From: Yoonia sp.
GTDB taxonomy: Bacteria; Pseudomonadota; Alphaproteobacteria; Rhodobacterales; Rhodobacteraceae
Length of the DNA stretch: 64,000 bases
Direction of reading: 5' to 3'
Assembly (NCBI RefSeq): GCF_017854565.1
Contig: NZ_JAFMHJ010000007.1
Coordinates: 28,657-92,656, forward strand
Shown here: in pieces, positions 49,599 through 58,853 of the stretch
Numbering within the stretch: position 1 is the first letter of the stretch
Layout: each line of letters begins with the position of its first letter
Notes under the pieces: model-generated
The model's input: the letters and a program-made list of their open reading frames with translations, nothing else
What the model was told of the DNA's origin: nothing
The model's database searches: none
Translations under genes and position numbers: made by a program

Positions 49599-49979
49599 GT
49601 GATAAGAATTGAGCATCGCAGGCATGATGATGTCATCGTCGTGCGCGCATCTGGAACGCTGACCACTGCCGACTATGAAACCGCCGTCCCCCGACTGGAA
49701 CACCTCATGGAGCGTGCAACGGGGCCGTTGCGGATATTGATGCGTCTCGAAGATTTTAAGGGATGGGAAATTGGCGCGTTGTGGAGCGAGCTTGAATTCG
49801 ACCTGAAACACCGGGGCGATTTCGGGCGGATCGCAATTATCGGAGATACGGCGCTTGAACAATGGGGAACAACGCTTGCTGCCCCGTTCATCAAGGCCGA
49901 CGTACGGTTTTTCACGCCCGACAAGGAGCTCGAGGCCCGCGAATGGCTTGACGTGGGGGTGCAGGACGATGCGACCTGA
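49599..49979 (+). CDS. SpoIIAA/STAS-like protein
   Basis: A 126-residue protein with the SpoIIAA-like fold: alternating strands and helices, RHDDVIVVRASGTLTTADYETAVPRLE, then LRILMRLEDFKGWEIGALW and RIAIIGDTALEQW. Such proteins bind lipids or act in stress signalling. It starts at GTG 49599, with a GAGGTGAT upstream. Its end overlaps the next gene by 11 bp. Confidence 0.82.
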   Translation: MIRIEHRRHDDVIVVRASGTLTTADYETAVPRLEHLMERATGPLRILMRLEDFKGWEIGALWSELEFDLKHRGDFGRIAIIGDTALEQWGTTLAAPFIKADVRFFTPDKELEAREWLDVGVQDDAT

Positions 49980-50598
49980 CACCGGGTCTGACGATTGCAC
50001 CGTGTCCATTGGGCCCAAAGATGCGCAATTGGCCGAGACGGTCAAAAAGAAAGTAGCGCAGTCCCGTGTAGGGAAAATCAAGTCATCGGCGGCGGGTATA
50101 TTCCTGCTTATTGCTACGGGGGTCTATGCCTTGGCGGCGCTTGCGATGGCGACGATTTCGATTGGGCTGGTCACCGTCTCTTTCGTGCGGCTATCCGGCG
50201 TGTTCCATTTGAATCAGGACGCAGAGGATGTCTTGCTGTCGGCGGTCAGTTCGTTGGTGATCTCGGTCGCGGTCCTGGACGTGGCGAAATACGTGATGGA
50301 AGACGAAGTGTTGCGCAGCCGCGAATTGCGCGAACCATCCGAGGCGCGCCAGGCGGTCACGAAGTTTATGGTCATCATCGCGTTGGTCGTGGCCATCGAA
50401 GGTATCATACTGGTTTTTCAGCTTGGCAAATCGCGGCCCGATCTGTTGTTCTATCCGATCCGGCTGCTGTCTGTGTCCGTCATTATCGTGATCGGTCTGG
50501 GGGTCTTCCAATGGCTGAGTGTCCAGTCCGAAGAACGTCTTGATGAAGACCCCAAACACATTGACCAGCGGCCCAATCAACCCAAAACACAACGCTGA
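49969..50598 (+). CDS. Conserved-type inner-membrane protein of unknown function
   Basis: A 209-residue protein with four hydrophobic segments (about 42-66, 78-103, 125-148 and 160-180) and charged termini. The helix LLSAVSSLVISVAVLDVAKYVMEDEVL is distinctive, and similar proteins are annotated only as membrane proteins of stress clusters. It overlaps the SpoIIAA-like gene. No enzyme motif is visible. It is probably the last gene of the operon beginning at 47223. Confidence 0.72.
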   Translation: MRPDTGSDDCTVSIGPKDAQLAETVKKKVAQSRVGKIKSSAAGIFLLIATGVYALAALAMATISIGLVTVSFVRLSGVFHLNQDAEDVLLSAVSSLVISVAVLDVAKYVMEDEVLRSRELREPSEARQAVTKFMVIIALVVAIEGIILVFQLGKSRPDLLFYPIRLLSVSVIIVIGLGVFQWLSVQSEERLDEDPKHIDQRPNQPKTQR

Positions 50599-50692
50599 TA
50601 CGGCGGCAGATATTGGGGGCGCGCAGTTGTCCGCGCGTGGGAACTGCCGATCTGAACTGCATGCCGCCGCCTGTCTGCATCCACCGCATTGG

Positions 50693-50706
50693 TTGATCTT
50701 TGTCAA
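50693..50706. promoter_or_regulatory. Perfect FNR-type box upstream of the P-type ATPase
   Basis: TTGATCTTTGTCAA fits TTGAY-N4-RTCAA fully, in non-coding DNA. Its centre is 84 bp before the GTG start, so a class II promoter would give a leader of about 43 bases. Confidence 0.65.
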
Positions 50707-50783
50707 CGCCCGGCTGTCGGCAGTGGCCCAATATTGGTCAGCTTGCCCAAGCTGACCCGTTCCAACCGCGACCAGGAGACACC

Positions 50784-53498
50784 GTGGCCAAATACACGCC
50801 AGAGTTTGCTTATTCCACCGCCTTGCAGGACGTCGTGCAGCAGTTGAATGCAAATCTGGAAACGGGTCTGGATGAGGCAGAAGCCAAGAAACGCATTGAC
50901 GCCTATGGGCCGAACCGGTTGCGCAGGCAGAAAAAGCAAAGCGCATTCTCAATTCTGATCCACCAATTCAAGAGCCTCATTGTCTGGTTGCTGTTGGCCG
51001 CCGCTGTCATGTCGTTTTTTCTGGAAGACTACGCCGAAGGGGTCGCGATTTGCGCTGTGCTGGCGCTCAATTCCGCGATCGGCTTTTTTACCGAATACAA
51101 GGCCGCGCGATCAATGGAAGCGTTGATGCGCATTGCCGAAGTACAGACGCGCGTGCTGCGGGCGGGTGACGTACGGATGATCGACGCGCGCGCATTGGTG
51201 CCGGGCGACGTTGTGATCCTCGAGGCGGGCGATGTGGTGACTGCGGATCTGCGGCTGAGCGAGGCGGCAAATTTGCAGGCTGACGAATCCATCCTGACAG
51301 GTGAATCGGTGCCTGTGCTCAAAGCCACCCAAGCCACCGATCAGAACGCCGCTTTGGGGGATCGCCTCAGCATGGCGTTCAAAGGAACCGCAATCACCCA
51401 AGGCACCGGCGCGGGCATCGTCACAGCGACGGGGATGCACACCGAACTGGGCCAGATCAGCGATCTTGCCCACAGTGCAAAAGCTGCGGCGGCCCCGCTT
51501 GAAAAGCGTCTCGACCAGCTGGGGCATCGTCTTGTTTGGCTGACGCTCGCGCTTGCCGTGCTGACCATAGGTGCCGGCATTCTAAGGGGGCATGACGTTG
51601 CGATCATGGTGCAGACGGGCGTCGCACTGGCCGTTGCGGCCGTACCCGAAGGGTTGCCGGTCGTCGCAACGCTAAGCCTCGCGCGTGGCATGTGGCGCAT
51701 GAGCAAGCGTAACGCATTGATTACCCGCCTTTCTTCGGTTGAAACTCTGGGTGCGACGACGGTCGTGCTGACGGACAAGACTGGAACACTGACTGAAAAC
51801 CGCATGACAGTGGTGCGGTATCTGCTGGCCAGCGGCGATGTCGATATCAACCGGGCAGGTGGCAAGGTCAGATGTGGCGATTCCGAGAAGGTATTTGATC
51901 CGCAGTCTGACACTCCGCTTGGCTGGGCGCTTCGGATCGGGGCGCTTTGCAGCAATGCAGAGTTGGGCGATGGGTCGAAAGACGGCGGCGCCGGGGACCC
52001 TATGGAGATTGCTCTTCTTTCGGTGGCCGACGAAATGGGCATTGGACGTCAGGCGCTGCTTGGCGATTATCCGGAAATCCGCGAACATGCGTTCGATCCT
52101 GATCGCAAGATGATGGCCACCGAGCATGAGAATGGCAATCAGTTACTGGTCGCGGTGAAGGGGGCCCCCGAGGCGGTGATTGACGCATGCACACAGGTGA
52201 TTGGCGCAGACGGGGTGCAAAAGATCGACGACAATCTGCGCCATGACTGGACACGGCGCAATGCCCAAGCGGCACAAGACGGGCTGCGTCTTTTGGCACT
52301 GGCAATGAAGCAGGATGCGGCAAAGGATGCGGATCCATATGATGATCTGACCTTGGTTGGCCTTGTCTGTCTGCGCGATCCGGTCCGCGAAGATGTCCCG
52401 CAAGCGATTGCCGCGTGCCGGGCTGCGGGTGTCCGTGTGGTCATGCTGACCGGCGATCAGGCCAATACCGCCGAAAGCATCGCGCGCCAGGCCGGCCTTG
52501 GTGACGGCGACATGACCGTGATCGAGAGCGGCGAGATCGCAGGTCTTGATGTTGACACGGCCAATGAGGAGGAGCGCAGGCGGGTTCTGGCAGCGGATGT
52601 CTTTGCCCGCGTTGCGCCGGACACGAAACTTACGCTTGTGACGCTTTTTCAGCAGGCCGGGCATGTGGTTGCCATGACGGGCGACGGCGTGAATGACGCA
52701 CCTGCGTTGAAAAAAGCCGATATTGGCATTGCCATGGGCCAGCGCGGCACACAGGTCGCGCAGAACGCTGCAGATATGGTTCTTCAGGATGACAGGTTCG
52801 AAACGATCATTGCCGCCATGCGGCAGGGCCGGGAAATTTTCGGTAATATCCGTAAATTCGTCGTTTACCTTATGTCGTGCAATGTCAGCGAGGTGCTGGT
52901 CGTGGGGATTGCGGTTGGTGCCGGACTACCGACGCCGCTTTTGCCGCTTCAGATCCTGTTTCTAAATCTTGTGACGGACGTATTTCCCGCTTTTGCACTG
53001 GGGCTGGGGCAGGGTGACGAAAACGTCATGACCAAACCGCCGCGCGACCCTGACGTGCCCATCGTCGATCGGTCGCGCTGGGTTCTGATCGGTGTTCTTG
53101 GTGCGGCAATCACGGTTGCCACGCTTGGCGCATTCGCCATCGCGCTTTATGGTCTCGAACTGGAAACCGGTCCTTCGATCACGGTGGCGTTCCTGACGCT
53201 GGCGCTCGCGCAGCTTTGGAACGTGTTTAACGTCCGGGACCGGGCTTCGGGGCTGTTCGACAACGAGGTCACGCGGAACTTGTATGTCTGGGGCGCGATC
53301 AGTCTTTGCCTTGGTTTGATCGGACTTGCGATCTGGTTTGCGCCTCTTGCGGGCCTTCTTGGCCTGCCGGACCCCGGACCGCGTGGCTTGACGCTTGCTG
53401 GGCTAGCAAGCCTCGCGCCGCTGGGGTTCGGTCAGGCTTGGATTCTGCTTGCCGGGCCAGAGGTGGCCAGATCGGCGACATCGGCCCCAAAAGGCTGA
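50784..53498 (+). CDS. P2-type cation-transporting ATPase (calcium-ATPase-like)
   Basis: A 904-residue P-type pump. The order is an N-terminal cation-ATPase domain, actuator loop with LTGES, M4 with AAVPEGLP, phosphorylation site DKTGTLTEN, the nucleotide domain with VKGAPE, hinge TGDGVNDAPAL, and C-terminal M5-M10. Ion-site residues resemble SERCA: Glu in PEGLP (M4), Asn and Glu in SCNVSEV (M5), Asn and Asp in LNLVTD (M6). Calcium export is therefore likely, though sodium or potassium pumps share this group. GTG at 50784 has AGGAG six bases upstream. A perfect FNR box precedes it. Confidence 0.9.
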   Translation: MAKYTPEFAYSTALQDVVQQLNANLETGLDEAEAKKRIDAYGPNRLRRQKKQSAFSILIHQFKSLIVWLLLAAAVMSFFLEDYAEGVAICAVLALNSAIGFFTEYKAARSMEALMRIAEVQTRVLRAGDVRMIDARALVPGDVVILEAGDVVTADLRLSEAANLQADESILTGESVPVLKATQATDQNAALGDRLSMAFKGTAITQGTGAGIVTATGMHTELGQISDLAHSAKAAAAPLEKRLDQLGHRLVWLTLALAVLTIGAGILRGHDVAIMVQTGVALAVAAVPEGLPVVATLSLARGMWRMSKRNALITRLSSVETLGATTVVLTDKTGTLTENRMTVVRYLLASGDVDINRAGGKVRCGDSEKVFDPQSDTPLGWALRIGALCSNAELGDGSKDGGAGDPMEIALLSVADEMGIGRQALLGDYPEIREHAFDPDRKMMATEHENGNQLLVAVKGAPEAVIDACTQVIGADGVQKIDDNLRHDWTRRNAQAAQDGLRLLALAMKQDAAKDADPYDDLTLVGLVCLRDPVREDVPQAIAACRAAGVRVVMLTGDQANTAESIARQAGLGDGDMTVIESGEIAGLDVDTANEEERRRVLAADVFARVAPDTKLTLVTLFQQAGHVVAMTGDGVNDAPALKKADIGIAMGQRGTQVAQNAADMVLQDDRFETIIAAMRQGREIFGNIRKFVVYLMSCNVSEVLVVGIAVGAGLPTPLLPLQILFLNLVTDVFPAFALGLGQGDENVMTKPPRDPDVPIVDRSRWVLIGVLGAAITVATLGAFAIALYGLELETGPSITVAFLTLALAQLWNVFNVRDRASGLFDNEVTRNLYVWGAISLCLGLIGLAIWFAPLAGLLGLPDPGPRGLTLAGLASLAPLGFGQAWILLAGPEVARSATSAPKG

Positions 53499-53591
53499 TA
53501 GTCCCGCGGCCCTGAATGCCTGCTGTCTTTCGTGGTGCGCCGTTGTCCGGTCTGGCAACGCAATCGGCGACCAGCTTTGCCAAAGTGTCGA

Positions 53592-53605
53592 TTAACCGCG
53601 GTCAA
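53592..53605. promoter_or_regulatory. FNR-like box upstream of dodecin
   Basis: TTAACCGCGGTCAA has one mismatch to TTGAY-N4-RTCAA. It is 84 bp before the dodecin start, the same distance as the box before the P-type ATPase. Confidence 0.45.
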
Positions 53606-53688
53606 TGCACCGGGCGCGATGATCAGGCAACCTTGGTTCAGGAAGATGCCACAGACGGCATCAATGCAATCGTGAAAGGAGACACCCC

Positions 53689-53904
53689 ATGTCCATGCTC
53701 AAGGTCATCGAAGTGCTGGCGGAATCCGAGGAAGGGTTCGACGCTGCTGTGCGTACCGCCGTCATGCAGGCCGCGCAAAGTGTTCGCAATATCAAGTCCG
53801 TCTATATCAAGGAGATGAACGCGCAGGTGGATGGCGGGCAGATCACGCATTACCGGGTGAACGTCAAGATCAGCTTTCTGCTCGACGATCAAGCCGTGGG
53901 TTGA
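53689..53904 (+). CDS. Dodecin, flavin-storage protein
   Basis: A 71-residue dodecin: short beta-alpha-beta-beta fold with the block LAESEEGFDAAVRTAVMQAAQSVRNIKSVYIKEM and YRVNVKISFLLDD. The dodecamer binds and buffers flavins. The flavin-stacking tryptophan of archaeal dodecin is replaced (SVYIKEM), so ligand binding may differ. AGGAG lies seven bases before the ATG. Confidence 0.9.
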   Translation: MSMLKVIEVLAESEEGFDAAVRTAVMQAAQSVRNIKSVYIKEMNAQVDGGQITHYRVNVKISFLLDDQAVG

Positions 53905-53916
53905 CCGCTGCGCGCC

Positions 53917-54339
53917 ATGATCGCCACTTCGGTCGTGGCAATGTACGTTTTGATGTATCTCAACACCTATAGTCTCGACCATGTGTACTGGAGCCAGACG
54001 CGGGCTTGGATGGCGCTTTATATGGGCGCTGTCATGGCGCTGATCATGCTGGCCTACATGCGCGGTATGTACGGGAACCGTACAGCAAACATAACCATTC
54101 TGGCGCTGAGTATCGTGGTATTCGGCGCTTCGTTGTATTTGCTGCGAAGTCAGCGAACCGTCGATGACGTTGCTTGGATGAAGGCAATGATCCCGCATCA
54201 TTCCATCGCAATTCTCACCAGCGCACGCGCCCGCATCAATGATCCGCGTGTGCGTGCGCCGGCCGATCAGATCATTGAAACCCAACGGCGCGAGATCGCT
54301 GAAATGAAGGGTCTGATTGAAGATCTGCAATCGCCCTGA
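53917..54339 (+). CDS. DUF305-type membrane protein
   Basis: A 140-residue protein with three membrane helices (about 1-15, 28-48 and 57-77) and a soluble C-terminal helical part WMKAMIPHHSIAILTSARARI, the double-His block of DUF305. DUF305 proteins are often found with metal or redox stress genes. It starts 13 bases after the dodecin stop. The N terminus seems short by a few residues against relatives, so a non-ATG start just upstream is possible. Confidence 0.78.
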   Translation: MIATSVVAMYVLMYLNTYSLDHVYWSQTRAWMALYMGAVMALIMLAYMRGMYGNRTANITILALSIVVFGASLYLLRSQRTVDDVAWMKAMIPHHSIAILTSARARINDPRVRAPADQIIETQRREIAEMKGLIEDLQSP

Positions 54340-54394
54340 CATGGGCCGGTCATCTGACGATCACCGCGTTTCGGCGACAAAAGGGAAATGAATA

Positions 54395-55024
54395 ATGCCG
54401 TTCAGCAGGGACCAATTCTTTGCCGTCTTCGCGCAGTATAATGCGGAGATGTGGCCGATGCCGATTGCCGGCTATGTCATTGGCTTGCTTGCGGTTGGGT
54501 TGCTATTTTGGGAAAGCCGCGCATCGGCGATCATGATCCCAACCTTGCTCGCCGCGTTGTGGATCGCCAATGGCGCTGGATATCACGCGATTTATTTTGC
54601 GCAGATCAATCCGTTGGGCCCGGTCTTTGCCACGCTGTTCTTGGGTGTGTCACCGCTTGTCTATGGGGATATGAATTTCAGGTTGCGGCGGGATGCACGC
54701 ACCGTGGTGGCACTTGGGCTGGTTGGCTTTGCGATGGTGATCTATCCGCTTTGGGGGGTGTTGGTGGGGCACCTCTACCCGGCGGTTCCGGTCTTTGGTT
54801 CGGCGCCTTGTCCGACGACGATTTTCACGATCGGAATTTTGTTGCTGGCCGATTGGACGGCGGCGCGTTGGCTGATGGTTGTCCCCGGCATTTGGGCGAT
54901 GATCGGCGGGTCGGCGGCGATCCTGCTGGGCGTCCCACAGGATTGGGGGCTGTTGGTTGCGCTTGCGATGATCGTCGTTTTCGCCATCGGGCGGTTGCGG
55001 GACGCCGCATTTGCGCGACATTGA
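54395..55024 (+). CDS. DUF6064-like seven-helix membrane protein
   Basis: A 209-residue inner-membrane protein with about seven spans. The N terminus MPFSRDQFFAVFAQYNAEMWPMPI is characteristic of the DUF6064 group as I recall it. No functional motif is known. An AAGGGAA precedes the ATG by nine bases. It follows the DUF305 gene by 55 bp and is probably in the same transcript as dodecin. Confidence 0.7.
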   Translation: MPFSRDQFFAVFAQYNAEMWPMPIAGYVIGLLAVGLLFWESRASAIMIPTLLAALWIANGAGYHAIYFAQINPLGPVFATLFLGVSPLVYGDMNFRLRRDARTVVALGLVGFAMVIYPLWGVLVGHLYPAVPVFGSAPCPTTIFTIGILLLADWTAARWLMVVPGIWAMIGGSAAILLGVPQDWGLLVALAMIVVFAIGRLRDAAFARH

Positions 55025-55313
55025 ACCGGTAAGGCCCGCGCCCGGATCCGGCTTGCGATGCCTTTGGACCATGCGACCGTGCAGTACGGATCCGTCCTGA
55101 CCCAAGTCCGGCCTGCGGGGCAAACCTGTTGTGCCGCGTTGCGAGAAAGCTCGACATCTGGTGGATTTAGGTAGAAGACGACCTTTATGGTGCGTGGCCT
55201 GGCTGCCTCGGATACGGATCAACCGGATAGGGGATCGGGGGCTGTTTTCAGGGCCGACCGCACGTAAGCGACGGCCAGTTGAATGGCCTGTGCCAAGGTG
55301 GGTATCTTATTTC
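55025..55313. other. Non-coding spacer before the SulP transporter
   Basis: A 289-bp stretch without a credible gene; the in-frame extension of the SulP ORF to 55131 is arginine-rich and not transporter-like. It presumably contains the SulP promoter. I saw no FNR-like box or terminator in it. Confidence 0.5.
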
Positions 55314-56579
55314 ATGAAACCGAAAATCCTGACAACACTGGCGACCTATGATCGCCAGCAGTTCACCAGCGACGTGATCGCCGGCGTGACCGTGGCAATG
55401 GTGGCGTTGCCTCTCAGCCTTGCCATTGCAATCGCATCTGGCGCCGGTCCGGAAAAAGGACTTGTCACCGCGATTGTCGGCGGGTTCCTGATCTCGCTGC
55501 TTGGGGGGAGCCGGGTGCAGATCGGTGGGCCAACCGGCGCGTTTATCGTTGTCGTCTTCGGAGTTATCACCGAACACGGCTACGACGGGCTTGTCCTTGC
55601 GACCTTGATGGCGGGTATCATTATGTTGGTCGCGGGTTATCTGCGGGCCGGAAGCCTTGTTGCCTATGTTCCCGAACCGGTGATCAATGGATTCACCATC
55701 GGGATTGGGATTATTATCGCGACAAGCCAACTCAAGGATTTTTTCGGCCTGTCGATGGCGCAGCCTCCTGCAGAATTCATCGCAAAGGTCGCGGCACTTT
55801 GGGCGGCCCGCAATTCGCTCAATGCGCATGCGCTCGGGGTCGGCCTTGCGGCGATGATCATGATCGTAGGACTGCGCCGCATCGCGCCGCGGTTTCCGGG
55901 GCTGGTCGTCGCCGTCGGTCTGGCGTCGGCTGTTGTTGCAGTGGCGATGCTGCCGGTGGATACTATATTTTCGCGGTTCGGCGCATTGCCGCGCACGCTG
56001 CCCATGCCTGCAATTCCCGACATCAGCGTCGCCCGGATTATCGAACTGCTGCCTTCGGCTGTGGTCATCGCATTCCTTGCGAGCATTGAATCGCTGTTAT
56101 CGGCGATGGTTGCGGACAAGATGATCGGTGGCCATCACAGGTCGAACGCAGAAGTGATGGCGCAAGGCTTCGCCAATATCGGGTCTGCTTTGTTTGGGGG
56201 TCTTCCTGCGACAGGGGCCATTGCGCGCACTGCGACGAATGTTCGCGCCGGGGGCAAGACGCCCGTTGCGGGAATCGTTCATGCCTTGACCATCCTGCTT
56301 GTCATGCTGCTGGTGGCGCCTCTGGCGGGTTATCTGGCGATGCCCGCGCTTGCCGGGTTGCTGATATTGACGGCTTGGAACATGAGCGAGCCGCACAAGT
56401 GGCGCGGCTATATGCAAACAAGTGCGTCCGATCGGTTTTTGCTGGTTCTGACGCTCGTCTTGACGGTGTTTGCTGACCTGACGATCGCCATCGGCATCGG
56501 CGTGTCCGTCGGTCTGGCCTTGCGATTACGCAAACACAGCGCCCGGATCGAGAGCGACTGGACGCCGCCGGATCGCTGA
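55314..56579 (+). CDS. SulP-family anion transporter lacking a STAS domain
   Basis: A 421-residue inner-membrane protein with 11-12 predicted spans. SulP signatures include VAMVALPLSLAIAIASGAGPEKGLVTAIVGG and GGSRVQIGGPTGAFIVVV, then VPEPVINGFTIGIGIIIATSQLKDFFG. The usual C-terminal cytoplasmic STAS domain is missing: the protein stops about 15 residues after the last span. Candidate ions are sulfate, bicarbonate or organic anions. The start at 55314 was chosen because the protein begins there with the standard soluble helix. Confidence 0.88.
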   Translation: MKPKILTTLATYDRQQFTSDVIAGVTVAMVALPLSLAIAIASGAGPEKGLVTAIVGGFLISLLGGSRVQIGGPTGAFIVVVFGVITEHGYDGLVLATLMAGIIMLVAGYLRAGSLVAYVPEPVINGFTIGIGIIIATSQLKDFFGLSMAQPPAEFIAKVAALWAARNSLNAHALGVGLAAMIMIVGLRRIAPRFPGLVVAVGLASAVVAVAMLPVDTIFSRFGALPRTLPMPAIPDISVARIIELLPSAVVIAFLASIESLLSAMVADKMIGGHHRSNAEVMAQGFANIGSALFGGLPATGAIARTATNVRAGGKTPVAGIVHALTILLVMLLVAPLAGYLAMPALAGLLILTAWNMSEPHKWRGYMQTSASDRFLLVLTLVLTVFADLTIAIGIGVSVGLALRLRKHSARIESDWTPPDR

Positions 56580-56585
56580 GTGCCA

Positions 56586-57761
56586 TCATGGCCAATTCAA
56601 TGATCCGACATGGCGACGGGAAGCATGACGCGCTTCGAAACCATCCTGCCAATCTTTGCGGGGAGAGTTGAGGATCAACGGACTTCCGATGCGTTCCGAA
56701 GTCGCCGCGACGATGGCCAGACCCAGCCCGCTGCCGGTGGTATCTATTCGGGCACGTTCGAACCGGGCAGCCAAACCGGGCAATTTGTAGTCGGCCACAA
56801 TCGGTCCGGCGTTTGACACGCCCAATGTTGCGTCCTGTGGCAGCCAGACATCGACAGGTTCCGTGTCCGCGCCATGCCGCAAAGCATTTTCAATCAGGTT
56901 TCGACACAGGATGCCAAACGCGTCGGGGTCGATATCTGACATGACCGACGTGTCTGGCAGGCTCAGGGCAATGCGGCCCGGCGGGGTCGCTGGTTTCGGA
57001 CTGCAGGCGCTGTGCCTGCGCTATGGCTACGGCGAGCGGCGTCCGCAACTCATGCGCAGCATTGGCGGCAAAGCTGCGTTCTGCGTCGAAGGCACCTTTG
57101 AGGCGCTTGAGCAGGGCATCAGGGTGGCAGCCATTGGTGCGATCTCGGATGGGATGCCCACGGTGGGCACGGGCGACAGGTCGCGCGCATCGCGGACGTC
57201 CAGCCGCTCGCGAAAGTGGCGCAGAGGTCCAAGGCTTGCGCGCACAGCGAGAATGATCGCGAGCAGTGTCACCGGGATGAGGAACAAGACGGGCAATCCA
57301 AGGCCAATCTGGATTTCACGCGCGACAGCCGCCCGGTGGTCCAGCGGCTCGGCCACCGTGATCGTGATACTGCCCTGCAATGTGTCGTCGTTGTAAAGCT
57401 GGTGGGTCGCGGTCTGCCGAAAACCCGGCCCGTCATCGGGTGAAAAAAAAATCGGGTCCGCCGAATGGGATTGCAGCAGGATCCGCCCTTGGATGTCCCG
57501 GACAACATAAGTGAAGAATTCGGCATGTTCGCGGATCGCACCGATGCGTGGTGTGACGCCGTCATCCTCACGCCCGACGATATCGAGGACCGCGAGCGGC
57601 AGAAGGTGCTGCGCGGTTTCCTGCAATGCGGAATCGAACACCTCGTCCATTTCATGGCGCAAAATCAAGGCCGTCACGTTCGCGGTGGCAACCCAAAGGA
57701 CCGTCAGAAAAATGCCCAGAAGCAAAGCCAACCGGACCTGAAGGCTGCGCGGCAACGTCAT
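56586..57761 (-). pseudogene. Sensor histidine kinase (QseC/TctE-like), broken
   Basis: The N-terminal part (57761 to about 57118) keeps a first membrane helix, a periplasmic sensor and a second helix with the HAMP-like RASLGPLRHFRERLD. A one-base loss near 57118 shifts frame, after which the H-box HELRTPLA appears in the next frame at about 57054. About 60-70 residues between the H-box helix and GRIALSLPDTSV are missing, with a second frame change near 56980. The ATPase domain (NLIENALRHG, GSGLGLAI) is then intact to 56586. It cannot make a whole kinase. Its partner regulator is intact. Confidence 0.82.
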
Positions 57762-58417
57762 GGGGCACCCAATCTATAGCCCATGCTACGCGCAGTCTCG
57801 ATCACGGTGGCACCAAGTTTCTTGCGCAACCGGCTGAGATGCACCTCGATTGTATTGCTCTCGATTTCGGACGAAAACGCATAGTGTTTTTCTTCAAGCT
57901 GCGCCTTGGAAAGCAACTGACCGGGACGTGACAGGAAAGCCTCCAGAAGCGCCCATTCGCGGGCTGTCAATGGCACCGGCTTCCCGTGGCGGTGAATGCT
58001 GCGGGACGCAAGATCAACGTCCAGCGCGCCGTGGTTGATGATTGGGTTTGGATTTCCCGAATAGCGGCGCGCGACCGACCCAATCCGCGCGGACAGTTCG
58101 GCAAGGTCGAATGGTTTGACCAGATGGTCGTCGGCCCCCGCATTCAACCCCTCGATCCGGTCGGAAATCTGGTCCAGCGCGGTCAGGATGACCACCGGGG
58201 TCACGTCGCCCCGTGCGCGCAGCTCTTTGAGGAAACGGACGCCCCGGCCATCGGGCAGCATGAGGTCAAGCAGGAGCAGGTCAAAGGCCGCACTGGCCAT
58301 CGCATCGCCCGCCGCATCAAGCCGGGTGACCCAGTTCACGCAGTGGCCGCCGCTGGCAATCTGGTCCCGTACGGCCGCGCCCAGAACGGTGTCGTCCTCA
58401 ATCAGCAAGATGCGCAT
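57758..58417 (-). CDS. OmpR-family response regulator (QseB-like)
   Basis: A 219-residue two-domain regulator. The receiver has the acidic pair E7-D8-D9, phospho-acceptor D51 in LLLLDLMLPDG, T in VVILTALD and K in VKPFDLAELS. The C-terminal winged HTH (about 128-217) has SNTIEVHLSRLRKKLG and ARSMGYRLG. Its stop overlaps the start of the histidine-kinase pseudogene by ATGA. With the kinase broken it may now be orphaned or phosphorylated by another donor. Confidence 0.92.
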   Translation of the reverse strand: MRILLIEDDTVLGAAVRDQIASGGHCVNWVTRLDAAGDAMASAAFDLLLLDLMLPDGRGVRFLKELRARGDVTPVVILTALDQISDRIEGLNAGADDHLVKPFDLAELSARIGSVARRYSGNPNPIINHGALDVDLASRSIHRHGKPVPLTAREWALLEAFLSRPGQLLSKAQLEEKHYAFSSEIESNTIEVHLSRLRKKLGATVIETARSMGYRLGAP

Positions 58418-58562
58418 GGCAGGTCGGTTCCTTTCATGGATGCCTCTCCTTTACCACTTAGCCTTACGCGAAGCTGACGCAAATCAACTCTGCTGCTTCA
58501 GGAACGTGTCAGGTTAGATCGGCAAACTGCGCAACCTATAGCTGCAGAGCGGAGTTTGCCCC
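58418..58562. promoter_or_regulatory. Divergent promoter region between the response regulator and PepSY gene
   Basis: A 145-bp divergent gap. The stretch near 58462-58486 (ttacgcgaagctgacgcaaa) has imperfect direct repeats of ACGC-type half-sites and could be the regulator's own operator. This is weak evidence, given mainly for context. Confidence 0.3.
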
Positions 58563-58853
58563 ATGAACAAGACACTGACAATGCTGGCCCTTCTCTGGGC
58601 AGTTCCGGCTAACGCCGCGTTTGCCGACGATGAAGACTGCTTCGTGCCCATGGCCGACTGGCGGCCCCGCAAAAAGGTGGCAGAAATTGCCGCGCGAAAC
58701 GGCTGGTCCGTGCGTCGGATCAAGATTGATGATGGCTGTTACGAGATCAATGGCCGCGATGCCGCCGGACGCGCAATCGAGGTGACCGTTCATCTGCAGA
58801 CCCTGCAAGTGATCGAATTCGAATACGACTCCGAGGATGACGACGATGCGTAA
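58563..58853 (+). CDS. Exported PepSY-domain protein
   Basis: A 96-residue protein with a signal peptide (MNKTLTMLALLWAVPANAAFA) and one PepSY domain: VAEIAARNGWSVRRIKIDDGCYEINGRDAAGRAIEVTVHLQTLQVIEFE. The C terminus is acidic (DSEDDDDA). PepSY proteins beside QseBC-type systems are usually their targets. The start of the broken cytochrome b561 gene overlaps its end. Confidence 0.88.
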   Translation: MNKTLTMLALLWAVPANAAFADDEDCFVPMADWRPRKKVAEIAARNGWSVRRIKIDDGCYEINGRDAAGRAIEVTVHLQTLQVIEFEYDSEDDDDA

